The position numbers were made by a program, and so were the translations under genes. Below the pieces are notes generated by a model. It searched no databases, was not told the origin of the DNA, and saw nothing but the letters and a program-made list of their open reading frames with translations. This document shows, piece after piece, positions 35,182 to 47,043 of a DNA stretch of 64,000 nt. The first letter of the stretch is position 1. Each line of letters opens with the position of its first letter. This stretch comes from Chromera velia (taxonomy: Eukaryota; Sar; Chromeraceae): the NCBI GenBank assembly GCA_018398765.1, contig JAHBMJ010005019.1, forward strand, positions 1 through 64,000, written 5' to 3'.

Positions 35182-35689
35182 TTTTTCCTATCTCTCTGCT
35201 GTTGTCCCCTTTTTTCTTGTCTTCTTGCATCTTCAACATTATGGAAGCGATGCTGTCGATGTCGGCCTTTGAGAGAGACTGTCCCCCCTACTGGCCTGAA
35301 GACTGGGAAGACTGGCTTTACTGTTTGTTTTCAAACTGCTGCTGTCCTTGGTGGGACTGCTGCTGCTTCTGCTCTCAATTCTTTCAGTTGTTACTTCTTC
35401 CAACGTTTTTGCTGCCTGAACCCTTCATCTTCTCATTTCCTAGAAGGTGGCACTCTTTACGGACATTTGATGTTACAGGCTCAAATAGTCATAAAAAATG
35501 AAGCAAAACATATTTTTTTGAGTTTGTCCGGCTATGTAGAGGTCCAGCAGAACAAGTTACGCTTAAAAAACATACTTTTATTCTTTACTTTTCGATGTTA
35601 CTTCATGTTATACCACCCTTTTTATATGTGTTATATAATAATGTTACCGGTTACCACATTACGGGGGGTTTTGGGGCGTTTCGGGGTTG

Positions 35690-35960
35690 GTAACTTGCTC
35701 AGAGATCAACTTTTTAAAAGTTTTTAAACGACATCTATGGGTCGGAGTGATATTGCGATACCCTGATATCACTAATATTATATAAATATCGCTCCGATAT
35801 TTGTACCGATATGCGATATTGCAAAATATCGCCATATATCGCCAATATCGCGATATTAAATTCCATCTATATCGCATATCGGTAATATCGTGATATTTAA
35901 TGTAAACGATGTTTTAAAATATCGGATATCGGGTCTACTGCGATATTTAATAACTGTATG
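35690..35960. repeat. ATATCG-rich block, left
   Basis: Many overlapping ATATCG, CGATAT and GATATC hexamers follow the sequence ACATCTATGGGTC at about 35733. The reverse complement of that sequence borders the similar block at 40970-41282, so the two blocks face each other. Confidence 0.75.
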
Positions 35961-36429
35961 ATAGTGTTCTACCATGGGCGATATACAAGTTTTGCATATT
36001 CACTTTCTTACCTCTCTAGCCCTCATAAAGTATGACAAGAGCTCAACAGTTACACTAGCAAAGGACTCTTAACCTAAGGACCGAAAGCGGCTGCGCGGAT
36101 CCGCAATCCAGGTGTTCAAGGCCTTGGACTGGTTCAGACCCAAGTTTGATTGCTTGGTCTCTGAGCAATTGAAGTCTTCATCTACTTGGTACCGAAAGTT
36201 TGTGCAGGAATCCGGCGATCATCAACCTAGTCAGCAAGATAAACTTGGGAGTCAAAAACTTGGCTCAAATTTTTACATCGCTCAAAAAGGAGCAAGTTAA
36301 AGAAATTCTCCTCCAGGCCTGAAGAAGAGAAACAGAATGAGAAAGAGAGAGAATTTAAAGACAGAGAGACAAANNNNNNNNNNNNNNNNNNNNNNNNNNN
36401 NNNNNNNNNNNNNNNNNNNNNNNNNNNNN

Positions 36430-36477
<48 letters not shown>

Positions 36478-37704
36478 TTTAACTGTCTTCCTCCCCCCAT
36501 GAATTATGGGATCTTCAACACTGTCAGTCAAACAGGGCGGGATGCAGCCACTTAATTAATTGGGAGCGACGCGGAGTGTGGACGACATATACGGACACAT
36601 ATATACTCACACAAAGACAGACCTAGCAGACAGACATACACGTGCCCTGAATAGCTCTGAACAACACTGAGACCGTTGGTTTGATTTGGTTTGATGACGT
36701 TGGAAAAGGCCAGAGAGAGCGGAAACGAGCCGGGAGCTTACTAAGATCAATGTCGAGAACGCCACTTTCGGCCACTTAAAGTTTATGTTTGTCTGCTTTC
36801 CGAACGCGCGGCAAGGTCGCTTCAGATTGCACAAATGTCATTCTTCGTTTTCCCAACAGAAGAGCCTGACTCAACAGACAGAAAAGAATGTGAAAGAAAG
36901 CGGACAGAAGCGGTGTGGAACACGAGACTGCTCGCGAAGACGGCCTTTCCAAATGGTTATCGATATGAAATCTAAAAGTCGCCGAAGACCAGTTCCACTT
37001 TGATTGGGCTTACCATTTGTGCCCTTTACAACATCAAGATGGGCTTCTGGGAAGGTCTTTGCCAAGCTGGTTTGCTAGCTTTCTGTGTCGAGCCAGCGGT
37101 CTGTTTCCATAGCGAAGCCAGCCATTGTCTATAGCGAAGCCAGCCATTGAAACAGGCCATGCACAGTCTGCATGCATGAAGGTCAGACAATCAGCTTCAT
37201 ACAGAAAAAAAAAAAAAATCAGCTTCATGCAATGATGCATGCGCATGCATACATGCAGTGCATCCATACGGGCCCGTGCGAGGTCCACTGCATGCATATA
37301 CACCGGCCCCGGCCGCAGCCGAATTTCCTGAAATTCGCTTCAATTAATGCATCTGCTATAAACGTCGATCACAAAACTGCCGCAACAACTCTGCGTTCCT
37401 TCGATCAATTCAAAAAGATTCAGTTGGCTTTGAACTGCTTGGAAATTCAGATGTTTCCATTGCATATTGCAGAGTTCCATCGCTTTCCCATGCAGTACGC
37501 TGGCCTCAGTACAGCTGTGATTTTCCCTCCATTGTCTCCACTGATTTTTGAGAGTGTATCCTTGTTACGGCTTTTTCCAGAGTTCTCCTGTCGGCCTGTC
37601 AACCTGTCTTTGAGGCAAAAATGAAGGTCGCTTGGAGCATTGGCGCTATGCATCCTAGTGTGTCGTGTTTGTAAAGTGTTCATCTCTTTTGTTTCGTCTC
37701 TTGG
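35961..37704. other. Stretch without recognised genes, includes a gap in a GA repeat
   Basis: N run at 36374-36429 lies in a (GA)n repeat that continues to about 36475. Short frames on both strands show no domain. GCATGC-rich sequence lies at 37225-37300. Confidence 0.5.
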
Positions 37705-38398
37705 CATCCGCTATCCGTACAACAGCAGGGAAACATTTTTCTTTGGCGAGACAGACCTTTGTGCTGACAGAAAGGAGACTTCTCAGCAGTTTCGCAGCAT
37801 AAGTATTGAGTATATCCTCCTACAGGTCGATGTCTCTCTTTCTCTTCCTCTCTCCTCATCCACACAACAGCGAGGCAAACATTCTCTTTCGCAAGACAGA
37901 TCCTTGTGCTGACAGAAAGGAGACTTCTCAGCAGTTTCGCAGCATAAGCATTGAGTATATCCTCCTACAGGTCGATGTCTCTCTTTCTCTTCCTCTCTCC
38001 TCATCCACACAACAGCAAGGCAAACATTCTCTTTCGCGAGACAGACCCTTATGCTGATAGAAAGGAGACTTCTCATCGGTTCCACGGTACAAACAGTGAG
38101 TGTATCCTCTCCCAGCTTGACGTCTCTCTTTCTCTTCTTCTCTCCTCATCCATACAACAGCGAGGCAAACATTTTCTTTCGCGAGACAGACCCTTGTGCT
38201 GACAGAAAGAAGACTCATCATCGGTTCCACAGCACGAACAGTGAGTGTATCCTCCCCCAGCTCGACATCTCTCTTTCTTTTCCTCTCTCCTCATCCATAC
38301 AACAGTGAGGCAAACATTTTCTTTCGCGAGACAGACCCTTGTGCTGACAGAAAGGAGACTTCTCATCGGTTTCACAGCACGAACAGTGAGTGTATCCT

Positions 38399-39978
38399 CC
38401 TACGGGGCAGCACTCCTAGGTAGAACCCTAGTACCGTGCATGTTTATACTGTAATTGAAGATGATATAGCATAGGTTCTAATAGGTTCTAACACTGTTTT
38501 TTGCTTTTCTAGACTCGTTAGTGTAAGGTTCTTTCAGATTCTTAAAGATTCTTTAAAGAAGAATCAAGTCTACGTTGCGTCAAAGTGGTGCCTCCATCAT
38601 TTGGTTCTTACTCTCTAGAGAAACCGCTAGAACCTAAGTTCTAGGAACCTAGATAAAAACCTATAAGAACCATTAAAAACCCCCCCTCTAAAGCTTCAAA
38701 AAGACTAAAAAGCTAATTTAGATGATTAAAATGATCTAAGCAAACAAGACAGATGCTTACATATGCTAAAATTGACCGTCAAAATCATAAAACTCAGCTG
38801 TCAACTCGCTTTTTCTTCTCTTCAAACAGACTTACAAGATGAGCAAGCTCTTCATCTTTCATGAAGACGGTTTCATTCATTTTATGTGCATGCTGAATGT
38901 AAAAGAACATAGAAGAACGTGGGACGTTATCGACGTGAATTTTTTTAGGCTCCCTGTTTTGGCCTAACTACCAAAGGAGAGAGAAAGCGCGCATGTCGGC
39001 TAAGTCGGTCGAAGCCTCGTCGGACTCAGGATATATATGCACAGCAATCTGGTACAGTTCATCTAGGTCCCTTTCTTCATCTTCGACGTGTGCAATCGCT
39101 TGCAACCCTGAGGGCTCAAAAGCTTTCTTTTTGTTATTCCACGACAAAATGTTCACTACCTTGGAAACGTACCAACTCAGTTTTCTCTCCAAGCCCTCAC
39201 CCTCATCATACTGGCACGCCACGAGTTGTCCCACCATGATAGAATACTCGCCTTTCCGAATCAATGCCTGACTGTAGGACTTCGCACGCACTCTCACCCC
39301 CCGATCGTTTGACAACTTCTCTTGATACAAGAGAGCATAAACCGCACTCAACCACACCATACCACGGTTTAGTACTTTAAAGGACACAACCTCAGTCACC
39401 CCCCCTTACTTCTCTTCAGGTGTCGTCACCGCTTGTGCAAAGACAGAAAGGAACTGTTCTTGTGCTACATCTTCTGTTTGAATCTGCTCCCACAAACTTT
39501 CGAGTTCTTCTCCCTCTGGTGTGGCATCCAACTTAATGGGGATCTCTACATCCATCACCACCCACTCGTCATCTTCAATGCCCCCCCCCTTTTCCAATGT
39601 TTTCCTTCTACCTCTCACAGTCTTTTTCTAACGTTTTCCAGTCAGATTGGTGGACAAACTTTTGAATATTTTCGTCGTGTTCAATGTTTCATAACTGGTT
39701 TTAGACGGGTTCTTTAGGGTTCTTAGAGGATCAGACTGAAAAGGCTAGAACCTAGGTTCTAGGAACCTAAGAACCTAGAGGTGGAAATGTATAGTTTTTA
39801 AGCTCGAACCGAGTAAGAACCTTCAATCAATACTCTAAAAGTGTCATTGTTTTGTTTTTTAGAACTTTTTTTGCTTATAAAATAAGTTTGGAGTTTATTT
39901 TAAATGTTTTAGAGCTTAGATTACTACTACAAAGTCGTTCAACGACCACATCTATATTTCTGAGTGCCTCCCCGTAGG
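38399..39978. mobile_element. Family B TIR transposon, copy 1 (1,580 bp)
   Basis: The ends are CCTACGGGGCAGCACTC and the complement of CCTACGGGGAGGCACTC, a 17-bp inverted repeat with two mismatches. TATCCT duplicated at 38393-38398 and 39979-39984 is a 6-bp TSD. The outer 300 bases of each end are dense in AGAACC and GGTTCT motifs, often as palindromes such as AACCTAGGTTCTAGGAACCT, as expected for subterminal protein-binding repeats. One ORF occupies the middle on the minus strand. A second copy is at 56779-58554. No known transposase signature is visible. Confidence 0.9.
38794..39555 (-). pseudogene. Family B ORF, copy 1, two stops
   Basis: The frame from ATG 39553-39555 to TGA 38794-38796 is 253 codons plus stop, the same length as the ORF in copy 2. 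Here it is broken by a TAA where copy 2 has CAA (near 39408) and by a TAG where copy 2 has CAG (near 38967). Both are C-to-T changes. The protein is unknown. The segment GQLVACQYDE to WYVSKVVNIL then IAVHIYPESDE resembles small SH3- or chromo-like beta barrels found in some transposon proteins, but this is a weak pattern match. The C-terminal tail (FEEKKKRVDS) is charged. Confidence 0.65.
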
Positions 39979-40205
39979 TATCCTCCCCCAGCTCGACGTC
40001 TCTCCTTCTTTTCCTCTCTCTTCATCCATACAACAGTGAGGCAAACATTTTCCTTCGCGAGACAGACCCTTGTACTGACAGAAAGGAGACTTCTCATCGA
40101 TTCCACAGCACGAACAGTGAGTGTATCCTCCCCCAGTTTGACGTCTCTCTTTTCCTGTTTCTCTATCCTCACAACAGCGAGGCAAACATTTTCCTTCGCG
40201 AGACC

Positions 40206-40930
40206 TTCCTCCCTTCCTTCTTTCCTTCCTTCCTTCCCTTTCTTGCTTCCTTTCCTCCTTCCTTCCCTTTCGTCCTTCCTTCCTTCTTTCCTTCCTTCCT
40301 TCCTTCCTTCCTGCCTTCTTTCTTTCCTTCCTTCCTTCCTTCCTTCCTTCCATCTTGAGAGACTTCCTTTCATCCGTGTGTTTGTTGGAGAGTATTCCCT
40401 GGTGGAGCCCTTTATACAGAGGAACGGCAAGGTCTGAACTGCCGAGAAAAAGTTTATGGTTGGAGCCATTGACGGGGGCCAGGACGACTTCGGAATGGTC
40501 AGAGGGGGGCCTGATGTCACCGAGGAAACCAAGGGAAGATACAAGTTTTTCACCGCGGCTGTTTCTGTCTCTGGAGCCCCACCAAATCTCTTGGTGTGGG
40601 TGGTTCCTAAGTCAACTTGAAGCTGCAACTCTGACAATTAAATCAGGTTTTGTACAATGCATCCTTTTCTTTCTACTGGCATTTCTTCCTTCTTTCCTTC
40701 CTTCTTCCTTCCTTCTTCCCTTCCTTCCTTCCTTTCTTCCTTCCCTTTCTTCCTTCCCTTTCTTCCTCCCCTTTCTTCCTTCCCTTTCTTCCTTCTTCCT
40801 TCCTTCCTTCCTTCTTTCCTTCCTTCTTTCCTTCCTTCTTTCTTTCCTTCCTTCCTTCCTTCCTTCCTTCCTTTCGAGTCCTTCCTTCCTTCCTTCCTTC
40901 TTTCAAGTTCCTCAGGCTTCCTCCTAGCCT
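40206..40930. repeat. Polypyrimidine (CCTT)n tracts
   Basis: CCTT and CTTT repeats fill 40206-40350 and 40680-40915, with about 330 bases of mixed sequence between them. Phe/Leu/Pro/Ser and Lys/Glu/Gly/Arg frames through them are artefacts of the repeat. Confidence 0.95.
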
Positions 40931-40969
40931 TCTTTCCTTCTTTCATTCATTCATTTTTTCATAAATATC

Positions 40970-41282
40970 GGCAAATATCGTATAATATCACCTACGTACA
41001 TGATATAATTATAAATATCGTTTAATATCGTTCACTATCGCATGGCCGATATTGTCTATATCGCTTAATATCGTACAATATCGCCTACCCGGTATTATAA
41101 ATATTGCCTAATATCGTACAATATCGCCTACCCGATATTACAAATATCGCCTAATATCGTATAATATCACACTTATATTGATATCGCTAAATATCGTGAT
41201 ATCAGGTACAAGTGATAGTCGGACAAAGCGATATTGTACAATATTTAGCAATATCGCCTTTTTTGTGACCCATAGATGGATG
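40970..41282. repeat. ATATCG-rich block, right
   Basis: Dense ATATCG hexamers with phrases such as TAATATCGTACAATATCGCC repeated about 60-70 bases apart. The block ends with GACCCATAGATGGATGT, the complement of the sequence bordering the left block at about 35733. Confidence 0.8.
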
Positions 41283-41639
41283 TTAGAAACACTTTAAAAT
41301 GCTTTTCAAACAATGTTACCTCGTGTTACCGAAGGGTCATATAATGTTACCGGTTACCATGTTATGGGGGATTTCAGAGCAATATCAAGGGAACAAGCTT
41401 TTTTGCATCACTTTTCGCATTTTTATACATTCTTTCATGATGTAAAAGGTATTTTCTAATGTAACTGAATGAGATTGATCGATTGATACCACTTTTGAAA
41501 TGTAGGTTGATATAGGGAGGGGTATGAAATAGGACAAGGGGGGTCAGTAACATGGTAACATTCTGTTAGTACCACCCTCTAGCTCACTCCACTTCCGAAA
41601 GAAGTCGGTGAGCATTTGGACCTTCTTAGGAATCAAAGT

Positions 41640-43427
41640 TAGGATCTATTGACTAAATGTCCTTGGAAAGGTCAGTGGCAACAATCAACTGCTCAAGACT
41701 GGTTCCCGAGGACCCGCTGGTAGTGTCATGTGCCCCGTCTTTGTGGTACTTGGAAACCTCAATCTCCTTCTTCTTCATACTGGGGTCGCTGGAGCTGCAA
41801 AAACGGAGAACTCCAGATGAAACAGATACCACCCACCTAGCCACCCACTCAAGGTGGGTATGCTCGTGGTCTAGGATCGCCATGGCCTCCTCGATGACCT
41901 GTTGCATATACTTCCAGCTGTGCTTGATGGAAACTGGATCATTGGTACCTCCAACCTGCTTTTTCGGTTTCGTACCGGCTTGCAAGGGCCTTAATCTCTT
42001 CAGGGAGGAGAGACCAGAATTTGACCCCCACGACAAAATCGGTGGGCTCCAGGGATCGGTTCTTCAAATCTGTAGGCAGCTCCTTGTAGGCAAAATACTT
42101 CTCCTTAAAGAACAGAGAGAGCGTGACTCCAACAAGTGTGATCTTGGTGATAAAGGTAACGAAGGACTCAAAGGTTGTCCATGCCGGGCCCCACGGCCGT
42201 CTCCTTCTGAAGGTCCGGAGAAAGGCTCAAAAAGCTGCGTATTATCGCCAGAAAGGGTTGCTTTTCTGGTCGGTAACAGGTCTAGTCTACCGGCAATTGC
42301 CGGTAACCGATAATGGCCTCAGTCTGCTTTCCTTTTACCGGACCGACAAAAAAAATAATAAAAATTAGGGTCACAAAAAAAAAATTTCGCCTGCGGCGCC
42401 AACCTTCACAAACATGTTTTTAAGTGTTTATTGGCATTTGAAAAGCCTATTCACACATAAAAACAAATAAAAAAAATATTTTAAAAATATAAATTTTTAA
42501 CTGCTTCACCCCTATAAGTGATAAAAAGTCCTAACAGCTCTATGACAGCGTCTGTCCAACAATTAACTACTCTTTTTTTTAACTTTACTTCATCTCTCAC
42601 TGTTCTGCTTCTCTGTATATCAGGCCTTGACCGTCGTTAGAGAACGATCAAAGTAAGAGACGGAAAAAGTTTACTTCTTTCTGAAAAACAAGGAGATGGT
42701 AAGCCTACGGCTCTATACTTGCGCAGCCCCTGCCCGGTTTGCTGAGGGCGGAGGAGCAAGAAGAACATTGCCTCCTCGAGCTCCCCCCGTGGTGCGGCTA
42801 CGTCTAGGGCTAGATGGTCTCGGACGGAAAGAGGAAGGGGCAAATGCGGCTACTGCACCGCGGCTGTAAAAAGACGCCGGAGCGACCGGCGCCTGAGGAG
42901 ACCGAACAGCGGTTCTCTGTCTTTGGGCGCCAAGTGCAAGACGGGACCCATCGCTTCGACCTGCGTCATCTTCAAGCACACTGGCCGCATAGCTGTCCCT
43001 ACAGATGACGCATTGATTTTTTAAATTGACCTTAAGTCTAGCCTTAAGTGATTGATTGATTGACCTATAACCTAGGACTTAGGTTATTGAAAAGTGTTAG
43101 TGACTGTTAGAATTCTGCCAAGTCTTTGCCAACTGCCAGCAAACTCTGCCGGTAATTACCGGTTACCGGTAATGAAGCTTGTCTACCACCGAAAAAATTG
43201 GCAACCCTGTCGCCAGAGAAGGTCTACAAAAATATCTCTGCCCAGTCGTGAAGATGGTTTTCAAAGTCTGCAAGTTCTTCGCCAGCCTGCCTAACCAAAA
43301 GGACATGTTAAGGATCAGAAGCCAGAGACACAGTCTATCTCTGAAGGGCCTTGTCCACGAGGAACGAAGAAACCTTGATCGCTCCTTTAGGCTTTCGGAG
43401 TCCAGCATAGCTGGATATAGCTAGCAT
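41640..43427 (-). pseudogene. Copia gag remnant split by an hAT-like insertion
   Basis: On the minus strand, 42252-41640 reads, across one frameshift, as a copia gag: LFFKEKYFAYKELP, then FWSLLPEEIKALASRYETEK, then SIKHSWKYMQQVIEEAMAI. It parallels the Copia-1 gag (LLTAHLPNDLIMRWQEK, IIKELHAIAAQ) but is clearly another family. 43218-43427 continues the host sequence on the other side of the element at 42253-43209. No integrase or RT belonging to it is seen nearby. Confidence 0.6.
42253..43209. mobile_element. hAT-like non-autonomous transposon (957 bp)
   Basis: Inverted ends read AAGGGTTGC on the left and CAGGGTTGCC on the right (as complement), each followed by CCGGTAA-rich sequence. TCGCCAGA is duplicated perfectly at 42245-42252 and 43210-43217. 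An 8-bp TSD with short ends starting CAGGG is typical of the hAT superfamily. The interior has no transposase, so the copy would depend on one supplied elsewhere. Confidence 0.85.
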
Positions 43428-43858
43428 TGTAGTGTCTTACCTTCCGACGCTGTCCCGCCGCCACCGTCTGGTCCTTCTCGGATGCGTGCCGCCTCTGCTT
43501 TAATCGCCCGCCGCCGCGTTCTGTCTATCTGACCCCGGAAAGCTTGTCTTTGCATTCGTGCGGGGACCGGGCTTTAAAGAGTTTGCGCTCAGCCGTCTCT
43601 CAACGCTGAGCTCGTTCATTTTGTTTGGCCCGTCGTGAGTCTATCCTGTCTTAGCATCACTAGTTTAAGGTCCAAGCTCTCGATTCTATGAATGGCTAAG
43701 GATCCTCCCATATCCAATCCTTTAGCTGACAGAGATCTTCAGACTGAGCTAGAGTCAGTAAAGCCTATAAATCCGTCTCTCTCCGTCTAGGACTCGTCTT
43801 TGGATCTAGCTCTCTGTCTGTCCTGCCGCTACCTCCAAAGCAGCAGGAAGTTACTACA
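43428..43858 (+). repeat. Left LTR of the pol-less element
   Basis: 431 bp, aligning over its whole length with 51344-51780. Differences in the first 80 bases are all transitions by my reading. It includes the GC-rich stretch CGCCCGCCGCCGCGTTCTGT. Confidence 0.9.
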
Positions 43859-45094
43859 TGTGGTGGCTTGCTTCAGGGAGAGGTGACTACTTCCTTCTGT
43901 TGTGGATTCAGTTGTCGGCTCAGTTTCCTCCATCTTTGTTTGGGAAGAGAGTCTGCGTCTATGCATGCATCCGTCTCTTTTTCTTACTACTATGGGCATA
44001 GTTAGGAGACTATAAAAGAGGGTGTCAGAGACCCTTTTCACCCCGTATTAGCTGGCCAAAGCTCTGTTCTCTTGCTCTCCTGGTCTGGTGGGAACTTTTC
44101 TTTCTCGGTTCCTGAGGAAGAAGCTGGAGACAGAAATTGTTGTGGAGTTGGAAGAGACTGGAGGAGGCAAACTTATTTAAGAGAATCCTTTCCCGTGAAG
44201 CCTGAAGGGGAACTTGGAGACGATCAGGCTTGCCGACAACAAGCTGACTAGAGAGAAATGGGCAGTTGGTTTCTTTATTTCAGAATCTGTATACGTATGT
44301 TAACTGGCTGTTTTGTCCTTCGTCTTCGAGAAGACTAATCCCCTTTGCTTACCTTGTTGTGGTCGCTTGCTTGTCTGCCTGGGTCTGACCAGCCTGTATG
44401 GCCTACAAACACCAACCGTCTGCCTTTGCTCGTTGGACTGGTCATCCAGCGACTTTGGTAGGTCGGGCAGCACGAAAACACATCTTTTTGCTTTGAGTGA
44501 GACATGCAGTTCATGCAAGCATATATATTTGTAGTGTGGCTAAGAGTACTGCTGTTCTTGGATGGATATGAGATGACATGAAAGCGTTTGTTGAGAGAGA
44601 GAGAACAGTGAGAGTATAGCAGTATCTATGTGTCCGATGTATATCAGGGAGACAGATAAGGGACTAGGATAAGGGAACGAAGGGAAAGAGTAACTGTTGC
44701 ATGAAGGAGAAGCCGGGTATCCCAAGCATAAAGAAGAATAGAGGGGGGGTGGAAGGAAATAAGGGAGGGAGAGCCGATGAAAGCTGGTGTACCAGGGGGG
44801 GGACAAGGGGGAGGGAGAGCCGGTATGCCAGAAGGGCGGAAAAAGGGGGGGAGGAGAAGGGAGAGGGGAACGCAGACGTCAATAACCGCAAAAAGGGAGA
44901 GGGGAACACAGATATCAACTGCTGCAAGAAGGGAAAGTGAAACATGGAATGTTTATGGCCGCATAAGAGGGGTAAAAGCGACTCAAAGCCTCTGTAAATG
45001 GCTATGAGCGACTCGAGCCTCCGTTAATGGCTAGGTTAATGGCTGCAAGAGGCCAAGGCTCCGTTAATGCCCAGCCGCCTGGGAGGAAGGACCG
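43859..45094. other. Internal region of the pol-less LTR element, no gene
   Basis: No recognised coding sequence. 44640-44950 is purine-rich (GGGA, GGAA) and produces spurious frames. 44960-45090 repeats CTCCGTTAATG and GTTAATGGCT several times. Confidence 0.5.
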
Positions 45095-46763
45095 CCCTAT
45101 CAAATTGAGACAAATGGGACAACTTCAAGAAAATGGTTAAAAATTAACCATTTAGGTCTCAATTTTCATTTTTGGTACATCTTAGTTTCATGAAAAATAT
45201 TTATCATACAAGTCTCAAAACTAGTGCGCCTAACTCAATTTTAATAGTTTAGTGTTATCACTAATTTTAAAGCTCCTGGAGAAAAGATTTTTCATACTTT
45301 TTACCATTTATCATTTTTGGTAATCAAAAAAAAAAGAATTGATACATAATTTTTTCCTATACAAAAAAAATGGTGAATCTATTTTTTTTTTGTATGAATT
45401 GGTAATCATTTTTTTGGGGGGGTTTAGTTATTTTTTAGGTTTCTAGTGAGTGGACAAATATAGAAATAGTAAAAAAAGATACGTATTACTAGAAAAAAAA
45501 CAATATATCAAACATATTTTTTGAGAAATTATAAGTATATATATAAGTAATAATTGAAATAAATATACTTTGATTTATGTGTATTGTATGACGTTATCAA
45601 TCAATCAATCAACAGTGTCATATTGCACCTTTGAAATATTCTTCTGCGGCCTTTTTGCGATTGTACAACCAACCAACAACTAAGTCTTCCAAAATTCAAT
45701 GGGCGTAATTCCTTTTCCCCCCCTGCATGAAAAGAGAAATGGAGATTGACCTTTTTGTGGTGAGATTCAAATCTATAACACTTCGCAGTGTTTAGGCTGC
45801 CCCATAATTGCACCCAGTAAGCAAAGTGACTATAGAAGTGCGTTTTTGGAACTGCGTACTGGTATATATGAACGAAGAAGCGCTGCCAGAGCAGAGTGAG
45901 CACATGAAAATTCACCCTCTCTTCTTCAAAATCTGTTAAAGGACTCAAAGCCATCTGAGAGATGGTTGAATGAAGTATATAACTGATTATAGGAAAGAGT
46001 TTCTCAAGGGGAAGAGTGGAAAAGATTGATGACTTCTCTTCAAATAGAAAATCAACGATGCGCGGTATCACGTGGCGGTGATCAGCACACCCTAGCCTCA
46101 CATCATTTCCCTTCTTCAGGACTGCTCACACCCACTGGGTGGGAGGAAGACGAGGAAGAGGAGGGAGGGGGAGAAAAGGGAATGAGAGCAGGGGGAATGA
46201 AGTTAACGTTTCCTTGCATGCATCCTTCTGTACAAAATCTGATGCCTTCTTACATCTTCGTTGCAATGCACTCGTTCTTTTGTGAAGCCCCTCTTTCCTG
46301 CCCTTCTCTTTGTTTGTTTCGGCTTCTGTACTCGTTCTTTTGTTAAGTCTCTCTTCTTTTTAAAGAGGCTTCTACTAATTCAAAGTGCCCGAAAGCGCTT
46401 GGCACTTGTAGAACGCTTCAAACTCTTCTAGTTTAGACACAACAAAATTGAGACCTAAATGGTACAAAATAGTACTAAATGATATGAACAATCATACTTT
46501 TTAACTAAAAAAAAATATGTACCAATTCTTTTTTTTTCGATTACCAAAAATGATAAATGGTAGAAAGTATGAAAAATCTTTTTTCTAAAAGCTTCAAAGT
46601 TAATGATAACATTAAACTATTAAAATTAAGTTAGGCGTACTAGTTTTGAGACTTGTATGATAAATATTTTTCATGAAACTGAGGTGTACCAAAAATTAAA
46701 ATTGAGACCTAAATGGTTAATTTTTAACCATTTTCTTGCTCTATTTGTCTTAATTTGATAGGG
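45095..46763. mobile_element. 1.7-kb transposon with TIRs of about 270 bp
   Basis: The left end CCCTATCAAATTGAGAC and about 270 following bases recur inverted at the right end. The terminal part includes a small palindrome, GGTTAAAAATTAACC. The flanking CG on both sides fits a 2-bp TSD but could be chance. One ORF lies in the centre. The long arms, short body and lack of a full transposase suggest a shortened derivative. Confidence 0.8.
45601..46101 (-). CDS. ORF in the long-TIR element, possible transposase fragment
   Basis: 166 residues. The segment PKTHFYSHFAYWVQLWGSL then CYRFESHHKKVNLHF resembles the H-(x)n-GPL-(x)n-RFE-x2-H-x3-K pattern found near the C terminus of some transposase-derived proteins in animals and plants (for instance proteins with DUF4218-like ends). 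This is a pattern match by eye only. The N-terminal half has no recognised domain. The position in the centre of a TIR element supports an element-encoded protein; the length is too short for a complete transposase. Confidence 0.4.
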   Translation of the reverse strand: MRLGCADHRHVIPRIVDFLFEEKSSIFSTLPLEKLFPIISYILHSTISQMALSPLTDFEEERVNFHVLTLLWQRFFVHIYQYAVPKTHFYSHFAYWVQLWGSLNTAKCYRFESHHKKVNLHFSFHAGGEKELRPLNFGRLSCWLVVQSQKGRRRIFQRCNMTLLID

Positions 46764-47043
46764 CGATGATTGGCCAGGATCATCGTGTAGGGGGAAGTCA
46801 CCCTACTGCCCGGCAACGGAAGATCACAATGGAAGATGAGAACAGAAGAGAATGAAGAATGAAAAGTATAAGAGAGTGTGTATTAGGTGTGTACATGGAT
46901 GCATTATAATGCATAAATTGAAGCGTGAATGATGAGAAAGCCGTGTGAGCATGAAGAAAAGGAAGGCAGAAGAAGATGCAAAGGCATCAGTTAGTAGAGC
47001 AGTGTGCAGCGTCTGGTGTTCCCTTCTCTCCCTCCCTCCCTCT
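46764..47043. other. Short non-coding stretch between two nested elements
   Basis: Belongs to the pol-less LTR element. It ends in a CCCT-rich run directly at the insertion site of the gag-only element. Confidence 0.5.

Larger units (their letters stand above)
37705..40205. repeat. 145-bp tandem array, interrupted by a family B transposon
   Basis: Unit starts (GACAGACC or close) lie at 37750, 37895, 38040, 38185 and 38330, each exactly 145 bases apart. The next is at 40061. Subtracting the 1,580-bp insertion and its 6-bp duplication gives 145 again. The array ends near 40205. The unit carries CTCTCTTTCTCTTCCTCTC and ACAACAGCGAGGCAAACATT. The 83-100-residue frames in it, on both strands, are repeat products with no independent support. 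Confidence 0.95.

Noticed and set aside
37783-38375. Repeated 100-residue frames in the 145-bp array
   Set aside because: The unit length is not a multiple of three and the frames are open on both strands, so they are repeat products.
40638-41025. Lys/Glu/Gly/Arg-rich and Phe/Leu/Pro/Ser-rich ORFs
   Set aside because: They come from CCTT polypyrimidine repeats.
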